Part shown: piece by piece, positions 1 to 5,557 of the stretch
How the letters are laid out: each line of letters opens with the position of its first letter
Position numbering within the stretch: position 1 is the first letter of the stretch
Origin: Actinoplanes liguriensis
Lineage (GTDB): Bacteria > Actinomycetota > Actinomycetes > Mycobacteriales > Micromonosporaceae
Length of the DNA: 5,557 nt
Direction: 5' to 3'
NCBI GenBank assembly: GCA_000715855.1
Contig: KL571249.1
Span: 119,223 to 124,779 of the forward strand
Notes under the pieces: generated by a model
The model's input: the letters and a program-made list of their open reading frames with translations, nothing else
What the model was told of the DNA's origin: nothing
Databases searched by the model: none
Made by a program: the position numbers and the translations under genes

Positions 1-79
1 GCTGATGGCCAGCCACGACGACAAGTTCGCGGTGGCCTCGGGCGCCGAGCTCACCACCATGGAGTCGCTGGTCCCATGA
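1..79 (+). CDS. ABC transporter ATP-binding protein, C-terminal end (partial)
   Basis: Only the last 25 codons and the TGA (77-79) are present, read from base 2; the gene begins outside the window. The peptide starts LMASHDDKFAVASGAEL. The Ser-His-Asp near its start looks like the switch (H-loop) histidine of an ABC ATPase, which senses the ATP gamma-phosphate, and a tail of about 20 residues is normal after it. The stop overlaps the next start as ATGA, so the two are probably translationally coupled. The next gene encodes a polytopic membrane protein, the expected partner for a cytoplasmic ATPase in a two-gene ABC exporter. The substrate cannot be told. The call rests on a short tail plus context; Walker A, signature and Walker B motifs lie outside the window. 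Confidence 0.6.
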   Translation, partial: LMASHDDKFAVASGAELTTMESLVP

Positions 80-1520
80 CCGTCATCGTTCCGCTGCGGC
101 CGGTCCGCCGCTGGATCCACCAGCGCCAGGTGTCCCACCGGGAGCGCGGCGCGACGCTGGGCAATCTCTACTTCGCGGCGCTGCTGATCGCGGTCGTCGG
201 CGCGATGACGCACCGGCAGCTTGCCAAGATCTTCTGGCCGGGCGCGCCCGACCTGGGCCTGCTGCCGGCCCTCGCGCTGGGGCTGCTCGGCGCCGCCTTC
301 CTGGTGAAGACGATGCGCGCGGTCGGCCCGGTGACGCTCGGGCGCCCCGCGGCGTACTTCCTGCTCACCGCCCCGGTCAGCCGGCGCCGCCTGCTGCTGC
401 CCTCGCTGCGCCTGGCCGCGCTGGCCGCCGCCTTCGTCGCCGCGGTGATCACCACCGCGATCGCCGGGCACGCCGCGCCACACCACCTCGCCGGGCCGTT
501 GATCACCGCCGGGGCGCTGCTCGGGGTCGGGTTGCTGCTGGTCGGGTGGCGACGGTCGTCGCGGCCGCCGGGCTGCTCCTGCTGATCGCCGACAACCTCG
601 CGATCGGCGATCCGCCCACGGTCGACGGGTGGCTGTCCGGGGCGGCGCTGGTCGTCCTGGCCGGATCACTCGCGGTCATCGTCGGGGCCGGGGCGATCCT
701 GATCGTACGGAATCTGGCCCGCACCCCGGACGACCGCATCCTGGACGCCGCGAAGACCACGGGCACCATCTTCGACACCGCGTTCGGGATGGAGCCGTCG
801 TTCATCACCGACATGGTGGCCCGGCGCTACTGGACCCAGCGCCGGTTGGCCAGCGCCCGCCCACCGGCCCGGCTCCCGGTCCTGACCGGCCAGGACTTCC
901 TGCTGCTGCGTCGCCGGGTGCCCAAGCTGCTGTGGCTGCTCGCGGCCACCCCGATCCCGCTGCTGCTCTCCGGGGCGCCGCGCTGGGTCGCCGCGATCGC
1001 CGTGCTGCTCGGCTCGATGATCGCCGGCGGCACCACGACCGCGACCGTCAACACCGACGCCGGGAACCCGGTGCTGCTCCGGCTGCTCGGGTTGAGCTCC
1101 CGGCAGGCGCTGCTGCAGCGCCTCTGGATCCCCGCGGTGCTGGCTTTCGGCTGGTCCCTGATCGCGCTGGTTCTGATGCAGATCGCCGGTGACCTGCCGG
1201 CCGGCCCGTGGTTCCTGCTCAGTCTCCCGATCGGGGTGACCGGTGGGCTGGCCGCGGTCCGCCGGGCCCGCGCCGGTTTCGTCCGCAACGACCTGCTGCC
1301 GCTGGACACCCCGATGGGCACCGTCTCCACCGGTCCGCTGGTCTACGCCTTCGCCGGGCCGGACGCCCTGATCCTGGGCATCCCGACGGTGGTCGCTATC
1401 GGTCAGAGCGCGCCGCTGCCCTGGACGCTGCTCCTCTTCCAGACGGCGCTCTCGGTGGTCGGTGCCCGCGCCTATCTGGCCGGCACCACCGACCCGGAGC
1501 GCGTCGAACTCCAGGCCTGA
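76..1520 (+). pseudogene. DUF6297-like ABC-exporter membrane protein, broken by a one-base frameshift
   Basis: Two overlapping frames together make one membrane protein. Frame A starts at ATG 76 and runs to a stop ending at 585; its last residues (from 547 on) are Arg/Ser/Pro-rich and look out of frame. Frame B is open from about 546 to TGA 1518-1520. Adding one G to the GGG at 544-546 joins them as ...LLLVG-VATVVAAAGLL..., a continuous hydrophobic helix, giving 481 residues. The joined product has roughly ten membrane segments: early ones near residues 31-46, 60-78, 111-130 and 139-170, and more toward the C-terminus. A charged loop (around residues 200-270) contains RRYWTQRRLAS. The early motif AAYFLLTAPVSRRRLLLPSLR-like resembles actinobacterial DUF6297 proteins, about 500 residues, found beside ABC ATPases. 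The family name is from memory. The break could be a sequencing error or a real mutation; if real, the protein is lost. Confidence 0.72.
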
Positions 1521-1529
1521 CCACGATCC

Positions 1530-1534
1530 GGGGG
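1530..1534 (+). promoter_or_regulatory. Likely ribosome binding site for the gene at 1542
   Basis: A GGGGG run ends 7 nt before ATG 1542. It is the only purine-rich, SD-like stretch in the 21-nt gap after the stop at 1520. It supports ATG 1542 as a real start and suggests the gene is co-transcribed with the membrane protein upstream. Confidence 0.4.
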
Positions 1535-1541
1535 CTCACCC

Positions 1542-1611
1542 ATGACGCAGGAATTGACCGCGGACGAGAACGCGCTGCTCACCGGCGGGCTGGGCCGGCT
1601 CGGGGCGTCGG
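1542..1611 (+). CDS. N-terminal fragment of an unknown small protein, cut at an adapter junction
   Basis: ATG 1542 opens a frame of 23 genuine codons, MTQELTADENALLTGGLGRL followed by GAS. It then enters the adapter sequence and hits TAA at 1617-1619. The start is supported by an SD-like GGGGG 7 nt upstream and by its position 21 nt after the preceding gene, which suggests the same operon. The sequence is acidic, then Leu/Gly-rich and helical, with no signal peptide. I do not recognise the family. The stop is not biological: it is created by the 15-base adapter at 1612-1626. The 75-codon fragment after the adapter, on the same strand, could be the C-terminus of the same protein with the middle missing. 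Its frame is not continuous with this one even if the 15 bases are removed. Confidence 0.55.
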
Positions 1612-1626
1612 GTGTATAAGAGACAG
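1612..1626 (+). other. Residual Tn5 mosaic end / Nextera adapter at an assembly junction
   Basis: GTGTATAAGAGACAG equals the last 15 of 19 bases of the Tn5 mosaic end (AGATGTGTATAAGAGACAG) used in tagmentation libraries. The four bases before it (TCGG) are not AGAT. It is AT-rich inside GC-rich coding DNA and breaks a reading frame. The 9 bases on each side (GGGCGTCGG and GGGCTGGTC) are not a direct repeat, so it does not look like a Tn5 insertion with target duplication. It marks the untrimmed left end of the piece on its right. Translated, it gives the known contamination peptide M/V-Y-K-R-Q. Confidence 0.96.
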
Positions 1627-1851
1627 GGGCTGGTCCGGGCGCTGCTCGGCGTGCCGGCCGGGCCGCTGCGCACGGTGGTGGGCGCCGGCGCGATGGGCCT
1701 CAACCCGGCCGTGGTCACGGTGACCATCGCCGGGAAGGGGCCGTCCCCGACCACCGTCCACATTCGCGGGGCGGCCAAGGAGGGCCTGATCAAACAGCGT
1801 GCCGGGCGCGAGGCCGCGGAACGGGTCGCGGACGGGCTCAGAAGAGTGTGA
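1627..1851 (+). CDS. C-terminal fragment of an unknown small protein
   Basis: This is an open frame of 74 codons plus TGA (1849-1851), with genuine sequence starting directly after the adapter: [20 protein letters not shown]... . The real start lies in missing sequence. The GTG at 1612 that would open this frame is adapter-derived (M-Y-K-R-Q) and must not be annotated as a start. Visible features are a helical Leu/Arg stretch, a beta-rich middle ([11 protein letters not shown], then TTVHIRG) and a basic amphipathic C-terminal helix with [20 protein letters not shown]. It has no membrane segment or signal peptide. The pattern suggests a small soluble alpha/beta protein. I do not recognise a named family. 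The end overlaps the 3' end of nucS on the opposite strand by 14 bp. It may be the C-terminus of the protein that begins at 1542. Confidence 0.6.
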   Translation, partial: GLVRALLGVPAGPLRTVVGAGAMGLNPAVVTVTIAGKGPSPTTVHIRGAAKEGLIKQRAGREAAERVADGLRRV

Positions 1852-2497
1852 GCTCGTCGCGCTCCATGCCACGCAGCTTGTCGTAGTCCACGACGACGCA
1901 GCGGATCCCCCGGTCGGCGGCGAGGACGCGGGCCTGCGGCTTGATCTCCTGCGCCGCGAACACGCCCTTGACCGGGGCCAGCAGCGGGTCACGATTCATC
2001 AGCTCGAGGTAGCGGGTGAGCTGCTCGACGCCGTCGATCTCGCCGCGGCGTTTCACCTCGACCGCGACCGAGGCGCCGGCCGCGTCCTTAAGCAGCAGGT
2101 CCACCGGGCCGATCGCGGTCATGAACTCACGGCGGACCAGCGTGTGGCCCTCACCGAAGGTCTCCGGGTGCTCCGCGAGCAACTCCTGCAGGTGCGCCTC
2201 GACGCCGTCCTTGACCAGGCCGGGGTCCACTCCCAACTCGTACGAGTAATCCTGGAAGATCTCCTCCAGGGTGATCCGGAGCTCCTCGCCGGCCTTGTTC
2301 ACCACCTTCCACACGCCCGGCGCCTCCTGGAGCTTGCAGGGCGGGCTCATCCAGTTCAGCGGCTTGTAGGCACGGTCGTCGGCGTGGATCGACACGGATC
2401 CGTCGGCCTTGACCATGAGCAGCCGTGTGGCGAGGGGAAGATGAGCGGAGAGCCGTCCGACGTAGTCGACGGAGCATTTCGCGATGACCAGGCGCAC
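1838..2497 (-). CDS. nucS: Mismatch-specific endonuclease NucS (EndoMS)
   Basis: The product has 219 residues, close to the roughly 223 of mycobacterial NucS, and matches it closely as I remember it. NucS cuts both strands at mismatched base pairs (chiefly G-T, G-G, T-T). It carries out non-canonical mismatch repair in actinobacteria, which lack MutS/MutL. The N-terminal DNA-binding and dimer domain (about 1-105) includes [16 protein letters not shown] (38-53), with residues expected to hold the flipped base. The RecB-like nuclease domain (about 115-200) has Asp133 in GPVDLL, Glu147 and Lys149 in AVEVKRR (the D-ExK active site), then [14 protein letters not shown]. The C-terminus ELTLF fits the clamp-binding tail known in this family. 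GTG 2497-2495 is chosen because MRLVIAKC matches the family N-terminus. There is no SD. The stop overlaps the convergent gene by 14 bp. The gene is intact. Confidence 0.97.
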   Translation of the reverse strand: MRLVIAKCSVDYVGRLSAHLPLATRLLMVKADGSVSIHADDRAYKPLNWMSPPCKLQEAPGVWKVVNKAGEELRITLEEIFQDYSYELGVDPGLVKDGVEAHLQELLAEHPETFGEGHTLVRREFMTAIGPVDLLLKDAAGASVAVEVKRRGEIDGVEQLTRYLELMNRDPLLAPVKGVFAAQEIKPQARVLAADRGIRCVVVDYDKLRGMERDELTLF

Positions 2498-2560
2498 CGG
2501 ACGACACTATCCGAGGCGCCCCGGAGCGAAAATGTCGCACGCCGGTGCCATGCTGATTTC
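2498..2560. promoter_or_regulatory. Divergent promoter region between nucS and the DUF4126 gene
   Basis: This 63-bp spacer must hold the start signals for both genes. On the minus strand, TAGTGT (2509-2504) fits the actinobacterial -10 pattern TANNNT and ends 6 nt before the nucS GTG. On the plus strand, CATGCT (2549-2554) keeps the key A2 and T6 and ends 6 nt before GTG 2561. Neither start has an SD sequence. Both spacings suit leaderless transcripts beginning at the start codon, which are common in actinobacteria. The -35 elements are weak: with 17-bp spacers both fall in the AT-rich GCGAAAAT patch around 2526-2532, so the promoters may share or compete for it. All of this is inference from base patterns. 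Confidence 0.4.
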
Positions 2561-3181
2561 GTGTTAGAAGCATTGACCGGCACCGGTCTCGCGGCATCCG
2601 CCGGACTGAATGCCTACATCCCCCTGCTGACCATGGCCCTGCTGGCCCGCTTCACCGACGCCATCGACCTGCCGCACAGCTGGTCCTGGCTGACCAACGG
2701 CTGGACCATCCTGATCCTGGCGATCCTGCTGGCCATCGAGGTGGTCGCCGACAAGGTCCCGGTGGTCGACCATGTGAACGACGTGGTCCAGACCTTCATC
2801 CGGCCCACCGCCGGTGGTCTGGTGTTCGGCGCCGGCTCCGCCTCGCAGACGGTGACCGTCTCCGACCCGGGCACGTTCTTCAGCTCGCACCAGTGGGTCC
2901 CGGTCCTGACCGGGACTCTGATCGCGCTCGGCGTGCACGGGGTGAAGGCCGCGGCCCGCCCGGTGGTCAATGTCACCACGGCCGGTTTCGGCGCTCCGGT
3001 GGCGAGCACGGCCGAGGACATCACCAGCGTCCTCCTCTCCCTGCTGGCAATTCTCCTGCCTGTTCTGGTTCTCGTCGGCCTCGCTCTGCTGGTCTGGGCC
3101 GCGGTGTGGGTGTTCCAGCGCCGCAAGCGCCGTAAGGAAGCGAAACTGGCGGGTGTCGAAACGCGTCGACTGTTTGGTTGA
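2561..3181 (+). CDS. DUF4126 family membrane protein
   Basis: This gene encodes 206 residues, a usual length for DUF4126 proteins. The N-terminus, LEALTGTGLAASAGLNAYIP, carries the family-typical glycine-rich first helix (about 4-30). Further hydrophobic segments lie near 47-63, 112-130 and 155-186, with a Gly-rich half-hydrophobic stretch near 80-95. The motif EVVADKVPVVDHVNDVVQTFIRP (60-82) between the membrane parts is also typical of the family. The tail is strongly basic (QRRKRRKEAK, about 186-195) and so probably cytoplasmic. The function of DUF4126 is unknown; a transport or membrane-organising role would be a guess. GTG 2561 is chosen because it gives the family N-terminus and no upstream in-frame start does. 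There is no SD, so a leaderless mRNA is possible. The stop overlaps the next start as TTGA, so the two are likely translated together. Confidence 0.85.
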   Translation: MLEALTGTGLAASAGLNAYIPLLTMALLARFTDAIDLPHSWSWLTNGWTILILAILLAIEVVADKVPVVDHVNDVVQTFIRPTAGGLVFGAGSASQTVTVSDPGTFFSSHQWVPVLTGTLIALGVHGVKAAARPVVNVTTAGFGAPVASTAEDITSVLLSLLAILLPVLVLVGLALLVWAAVWVFQRRKRRKEAKLAGVETRRLFG

Positions 3182-4515
3182 CTCTCCGGGTGCCCGCGCT
3201 CGCCGTACCAGCTTTTGCCCTCACCTGGTGGCTCGCCGGGTACCTGATCGGCCGTGATCCGGGGCGTCCCGCGTTGCGCTGGGCGAGCGCGGGGCTCGTC
3301 GCGTATGCGATCGCGGTGGCCACCTGGACCATCGCACCGGGCTCCCGGACAGCACAGATCCTCATCTGCCTCCCGGCCCTGGCCTGGGCCGGGAGCGTCG
3401 TCGCGCTGCTGCCGCTGGGTCCCGCCGAGCGCCGCCCGATCGACGTCGGCGCCCTGGTGCTCGGCGTCAGCTTCCAGCTGATGGTGGTGGCGCTGCCCGG
3501 TGCGGGGAAGCTGGTGGCGCTCACCCCGCTGCTCGGCGCGCTGATCCTGCTCTGGCGACATCATGATCAGGTGGTGCCGCGGAGTCTGCCGGTCGCGCTG
3601 AGCGGCATCGCTTTCCTGTACGCCGCGAGCCTCGCCGTCCTTCTCCTGCCGATCGACGCGGGCGGCCCGGTCCCGGCGCTCGCCGCGAACGGGCTCGACC
3701 TGCTGGTCTTCGGCTACCTGATCGCCGTCGCGCACGCGATGGCCGGTGGCGAGCGGCTCCGGCCGGACATGCGACGCTCGCTGGTCGCCGGGATCGGCGT
3801 GCTGGTGCTGGTCGGCGGCCCGGTGATGCTGACCCTCCACCAGGTCCGGGGCAACGACCTGGTCACCGCGGTGCAGTTCGTCCCGCTGGCGGTGGCGGCG
3901 ACCGCGGCCGGCCTGACCGGGCGGCTCAGCCGGTTGATCGACCGGATCGCGCTGGCCGGCGACACCCGGCTCCGGCACGACCGGGCCGCGCTGTTCCTGA
4001 ACGCGGACGCGCTGCTGCGACTGCGGGAGCGCCGCCGCCTGGCCGAGGTCGGCGAGCCGGAGTTCCTGCGGCTGACCCGGCGGGCGCTGGACGACTTCAA
4101 CGATCTGAACCGGCTGTCCCGCAGCCCGCTGACCGATCTGCCGGTGGTGGCGGCCCGGGTCGCGGTGCGTGGTGACGACCAGCCCCGGGCGCGCGCCCGG
4201 GAGTTGCGGGCGGTGCTGCGCGAGTCGGTGTCGGCGCTGCGCCCGTCCGGGCCGTTCGGCACCACCGAGGACTGGCATTACTACAGCACGCTGCAGTTCT
4301 GCGGGGTGCTCGGGCTGAATCCGTACTCCCGGCGGCAGCGGCTGGACGGGCTGAGCCGGGAGGCGCGGATGGCGGTCGACTGGTTCCGCCGCAACGTCCC
4401 GCGGGACACCATGCGCCAGTGGCATCGGGAGGCCGCGATGGTCGTGGCGGGCCGGCTGTGGGCAGAGGCCTTTTCGGGCGACAGATCACGACACGCATCG
4501 GCTAATCCGTCATAA
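3178..4515 (+). CDS. Polytopic membrane protein with a cytoplasmic C-terminal domain, unknown function
   Basis: The product has 445 residues from TTG 3178, which overlaps the upstream stop (TTGA). GTG 3190, four codons later, is an alternative start. The first half is membrane: about eight or nine hydrophobic segments near 5-24, 37-55, 60-80, 89-107, 112-126, 139-158, 170-189, 202-220 and 230-248. From about residue 250 it is soluble and rich in Arg, Leu and Glu. Possible parts are a helical linker (GDTRLRHDRAALFLNADALL), EPEFLRLTRRALDDFNDLNR (293-312) and a C-terminal block. That block, with DWHYYSTLQFCGVLGLNPYS (365-384) and DWFRRNVPRDTMRQWHREAA (401-420), looks like a conserved actinobacterial domain I cannot name. 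I see no histidine-kinase, GGDEF or nucleotide-binding motifs. A multi-helix sensor with a cytoplasmic output domain is one possible reading. Coupling to the DUF4126 gene suggests a shared task. Confidence 0.8.
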   Translation: MTLRVPALAVPAFALTWWLAGYLIGRDPGRPALRWASAGLVAYAIAVATWTIAPGSRTAQILICLPALAWAGSVVALLPLGPAERRPIDVGALVLGVSFQLMVVALPGAGKLVALTPLLGALILLWRHHDQVVPRSLPVALSGIAFLYAASLAVLLLPIDAGGPVPALAANGLDLLVFGYLIAVAHAMAGGERLRPDMRRSLVAGIGVLVLVGGPVMLTLHQVRGNDLVTAVQFVPLAVAATAAGLTGRLSRLIDRIALAGDTRLRHDRAALFLNADALLRLRERRRLAEVGEPEFLRLTRRALDDFNDLNRLSRSPLTDLPVVAARVAVRGDDQPRARARELRAVLRESVSALRPSGPFGTTEDWHYYSTLQFCGVLGLNPYSRRQRLDGLSREARMAVDWFRRNVPRDTMRQWHREAAMVVAGRLWAEAFSGDRSRHASANPS

Positions 4516-4535
4516 TGGTGGAAAATCGCTAAAAT
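4488..4535 (+). promoter_or_regulatory. Candidate promoters for the FtsK-like gene
   Basis: Two overlapping sigma70-like pairs lie across the end of the preceding gene and the spacer. The first is ACGACA (4488-4493), 17 bp, CATAAT (4511-4516). The second is CCGTCA (4507-4512), 17 bp, TAAAAT (4530-4535). The stretch 4511-4535 is clearly AT-rich against its GC-rich surroundings. The second would start transcription near 4542, leaving a leader of about 20 nt. These are pattern matches only, but they suggest that the FtsK-like gene has its own promoter and is not simply part of the upstream pair. Confidence 0.4.
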
Positions 4536-4558
4536 CCCCCCACATGGATTCCGGGGGG
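4536..4558 (+). repeat. Short G/C inverted repeat before the FtsK-like start codon
   Basis: CCCCCC (4536-4541) and GGGGGG (4553-4558) can pair around an 11-nt loop. The G run ends 4 nt before GTG 4563 and is the only SD-like sequence there, so the hairpin could hide the ribosome binding site in transcripts that include both arms. Transcripts starting near 4542 would lack the C arm. It has no T tract after it, so a simple terminator is unlikely. This may also be chance in GC-rich DNA. Confidence 0.35.
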
Positions 4559-4562
4559 TCGC

Positions 4563-5543
4563 GTGGGTAGTCACCGCAACGCGCTGGTCGCCGTGGTCCG
4601 GCAGGAACTTGCCGAGGCCCGCGGCTCGGCGCGGGCGTTGCTGGCCGCCGCGGAGTCGGCCCGGGGCGAGGCGCAGAACCGTCGCCGCCTGGTCCGGGAC
4701 GCGTATGCCACCTGCCTGAGCCAGCTCACCGCCGCCCGCGAGGCGGCCCGCAACGACGTGCAGCGGCGCTTCCAGAGCGAGGCCACCCGGCTCGCCGGGC
4801 ACCTGCGCGGGCTGGCCACCTCCAGTGCCACCGGCGCGGCCGGCGCGCCCTGGCGACTGTGGTCACCGAGCGAGCCGGACCCGGGCAGCCGTCCCGGCCT
4901 GCTGCGGATCGGCGCGATCACGTTCGAGGAGACCGCCGCGCTGCCCGGGCTGGTCCCGCTGCTGGACGCCGTGCACCTGCACGTCGCCGGGCCGTCCCCG
5001 CAGGTCGACGACCTGATCACCGGAGTGCTGCTGCGGGCGCTGGGCAGCACCCGGCCCGGGGACGTGCACCTGACCGTCTACGACCCGGAGAACCTGGGCG
5101 GCACGCTCGCCCCGTTCGCGCCGCTGAACCCGACCTTCGTCGGGCCCGGCGGGCTCGGCTCGCTCCTCGACGACCTGGCCGACCACATCTGCCGGGTGAA
5201 CGAGTCGCTCGGCGGGGAGTACCCGTCGCTCGCCGAGCTGAACGCCGCCCGGCCCGGGCCCCGCACCGAGCCGTGGAAGCTGGTGGTGCTGCTCGCCGAC
5301 CGGGCCACCTCGGTCGAGATGACGACGACACAGCGGGCGCAGCTGGACCGGATCGTGCGTACCGGGGTGGCCTGCGGGGTGCACCTGGTCGTCCGCGGGC
5401 TGGCGCTGGAGGACGACCCGACCGTCGAACGGATCGTGGTCCGCGACCAGACCGCTACCTGCGACTCACTGGGCAGCCTGGAGATCAGGCTGGACCCGCC
5501 GCCCCCGCCGGAGCGGATCGCCGCGTTCTGCCGGGCCACCGCC
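4563..5543 (+). CDS. FtsK/SpoIIIE-type ATPase, N-terminal part, truncated at window end
   Basis: GTG 4563 opens a frame of 327 codons that runs into adapter sequence at 5543 without a stop. It is the first standard start after an in-frame TAA at 4530-4532. Residues 7-85 are Ala/Arg/Glu-rich and probably coiled coil (RQELAEARGSARALLAAAES and on). There is no membrane segment, unlike true FtsK. From about 112 an alpha/beta domain follows: LLRIGAITFEE, then LHVAGPSPQVDDLITGVLLRAL, VHLTVYDPENLGGTLAPFAP (168-187), WKLVVLLADRAT (238-249), GVHLVVRG and LEIRLDPPPPPERI. The order and the DPENLGG element resemble the first, non-catalytic RecA-like module of actinobacterial FtsK/SpoIIIE-domain proteins. 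In these, a module with Walker A normally follows; it would lie in the missing sequence. No GxxxxGK[ST] motif is visible here, and AGPSPQVDD sits where one might be. Related proteins are thought to move DNA or protein substrates. The role here is unknown. Confidence 0.72.
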
Positions 5544-5557
5544 TGTCTCTTATACAC
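5543..5557 (-). other. Residual Tn5 mosaic end / Nextera adapter at the sequence end
   Basis: CTGTCTCTTATACAC forms the last 15 bases of the window and is the exact reverse complement of the 15-mer at 1612-1626. It equals the first 15 bases of the reverse-complement mosaic end (CTGTCTCTTATACACATCT). It follows coding sequence directly and would add the false residues C-L-L-Y-T to the FtsK-like protein. Base 5543 (C) could be genomic or adapter. This indicates that the assembled piece ends here. Confidence 0.96.

Noticed and set aside
1603..1635. Real Tn5/IS50 insertion at 1612
   Set aside because: Only 15 of 19 end bases are present, no IS50 genes follow and the flanking 9-mers differ after GGGC.
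1612..1851. A 79-residue protein starting M-Y-K-R-Q at GTG 1612
   Set aside because: The first five codons are adapter sequence. The start is artificial; only 1627-1851 is genomic and its true N-terminus is missing.
1799..2560. A long N-terminal extension of the DUF4126 gene, as the frame is open from 1799
   Set aside because: It is antisense to nucS, lacks coding character and is not part of the DUF4126 family. GTG 2561 gives the normal N-terminus and length.
2614..4425. A 603-residue minus-strand open frame opposite the two membrane-protein genes
   Set aside because: Its product is a low-complexity Arg/Gln/Pro/Gly mix typical of the antisense of GC-rich genes, and the plus-strand genes show real membrane topology.
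4536..4558. Rho-independent terminator after the gene ending at 4515
   Set aside because: The stem is only 6 bp with an 11-nt loop and has no T tract; GTCGCGTG follows directly.
1612..5557. A composite transposon or IS element with 15-bp terminal inverted repeats
   Set aside because: The repeats are Tn5 mosaic-end adapter, there is no transposase or target duplication, and the enclosed genes look chromosomal.
4863..5557. Several minus-strand open frames opposite the FtsK-like gene, one beginning in the terminal adapter
   Set aside because: Compositions are Arg/Pro/Ser/Gly-rich shadows; one starts with adapter-coded M-Y-K-R-Q. The plus-strand frame has recognisable domain structure.

Overview
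The window is high-GC DNA with GC-rich third codon positions, GTG and TTG starts, 4-nt gene overlaps and a clear NucS (EndoMS) gene. This points to an actinomycete, most likely Micromonosporaceae (Actinoplanes-like); the family-level placement is inferred. No RNA gene, CRISPR array, transposase or phage gene is visible.

The main result is that the window is not one intact piece of genome. Positions 1612-1626 (GTGTATAAGAGACAG) and 5543-5557 (CTGTCTCTTATACAC) are 15 bases of the Tn5 mosaic end used in Nextera tagmentation libraries, in opposite orientations. The first lies inside a gene and stops its reading frame. The second is the last 15 bases of the window and cuts off a gene. The simplest reading is that 1627-5542 is one assembled piece with adapter left on both ends, fused at its left end to an unrelated or non-adjacent piece (1-1611). 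Gene order across 1611/1627 should not be trusted.

Left piece (1-1611): the C-terminal tail of an ABC-transporter ATPase overlaps by ATGA with a DUF6297-like polytopic membrane protein, probably the permease partner. That gene is split by an apparent one-base deletion in a G run at 544-546. It is followed by the first 23 codons of a small gene that runs into the adapter.

Right piece (1627-5542): the C-terminal 74 codons of a small unknown protein, possibly the other end of the gene cut at 1611, converge and overlap tail-to-tail with nucS on the minus strand. NucS is the mismatch endonuclease of non-canonical actinobacterial mismatch repair. A 63-bp divergent spacer separates nucS from a DUF4126 membrane protein, which overlaps by TTGA with a 445-residue membrane protein carrying a charged, probably cytoplasmic C-terminal domain. 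A 47-bp spacer with AT-rich promoter-like elements and a G/C hairpin precedes the first 327 codons of a soluble FtsK/SpoIIIE-type ATPase, truncated at the adapter.

No new defence or mobile system is supported. The DUF4126/membrane-protein pair and the FtsK-like protein are the least understood real genes here.
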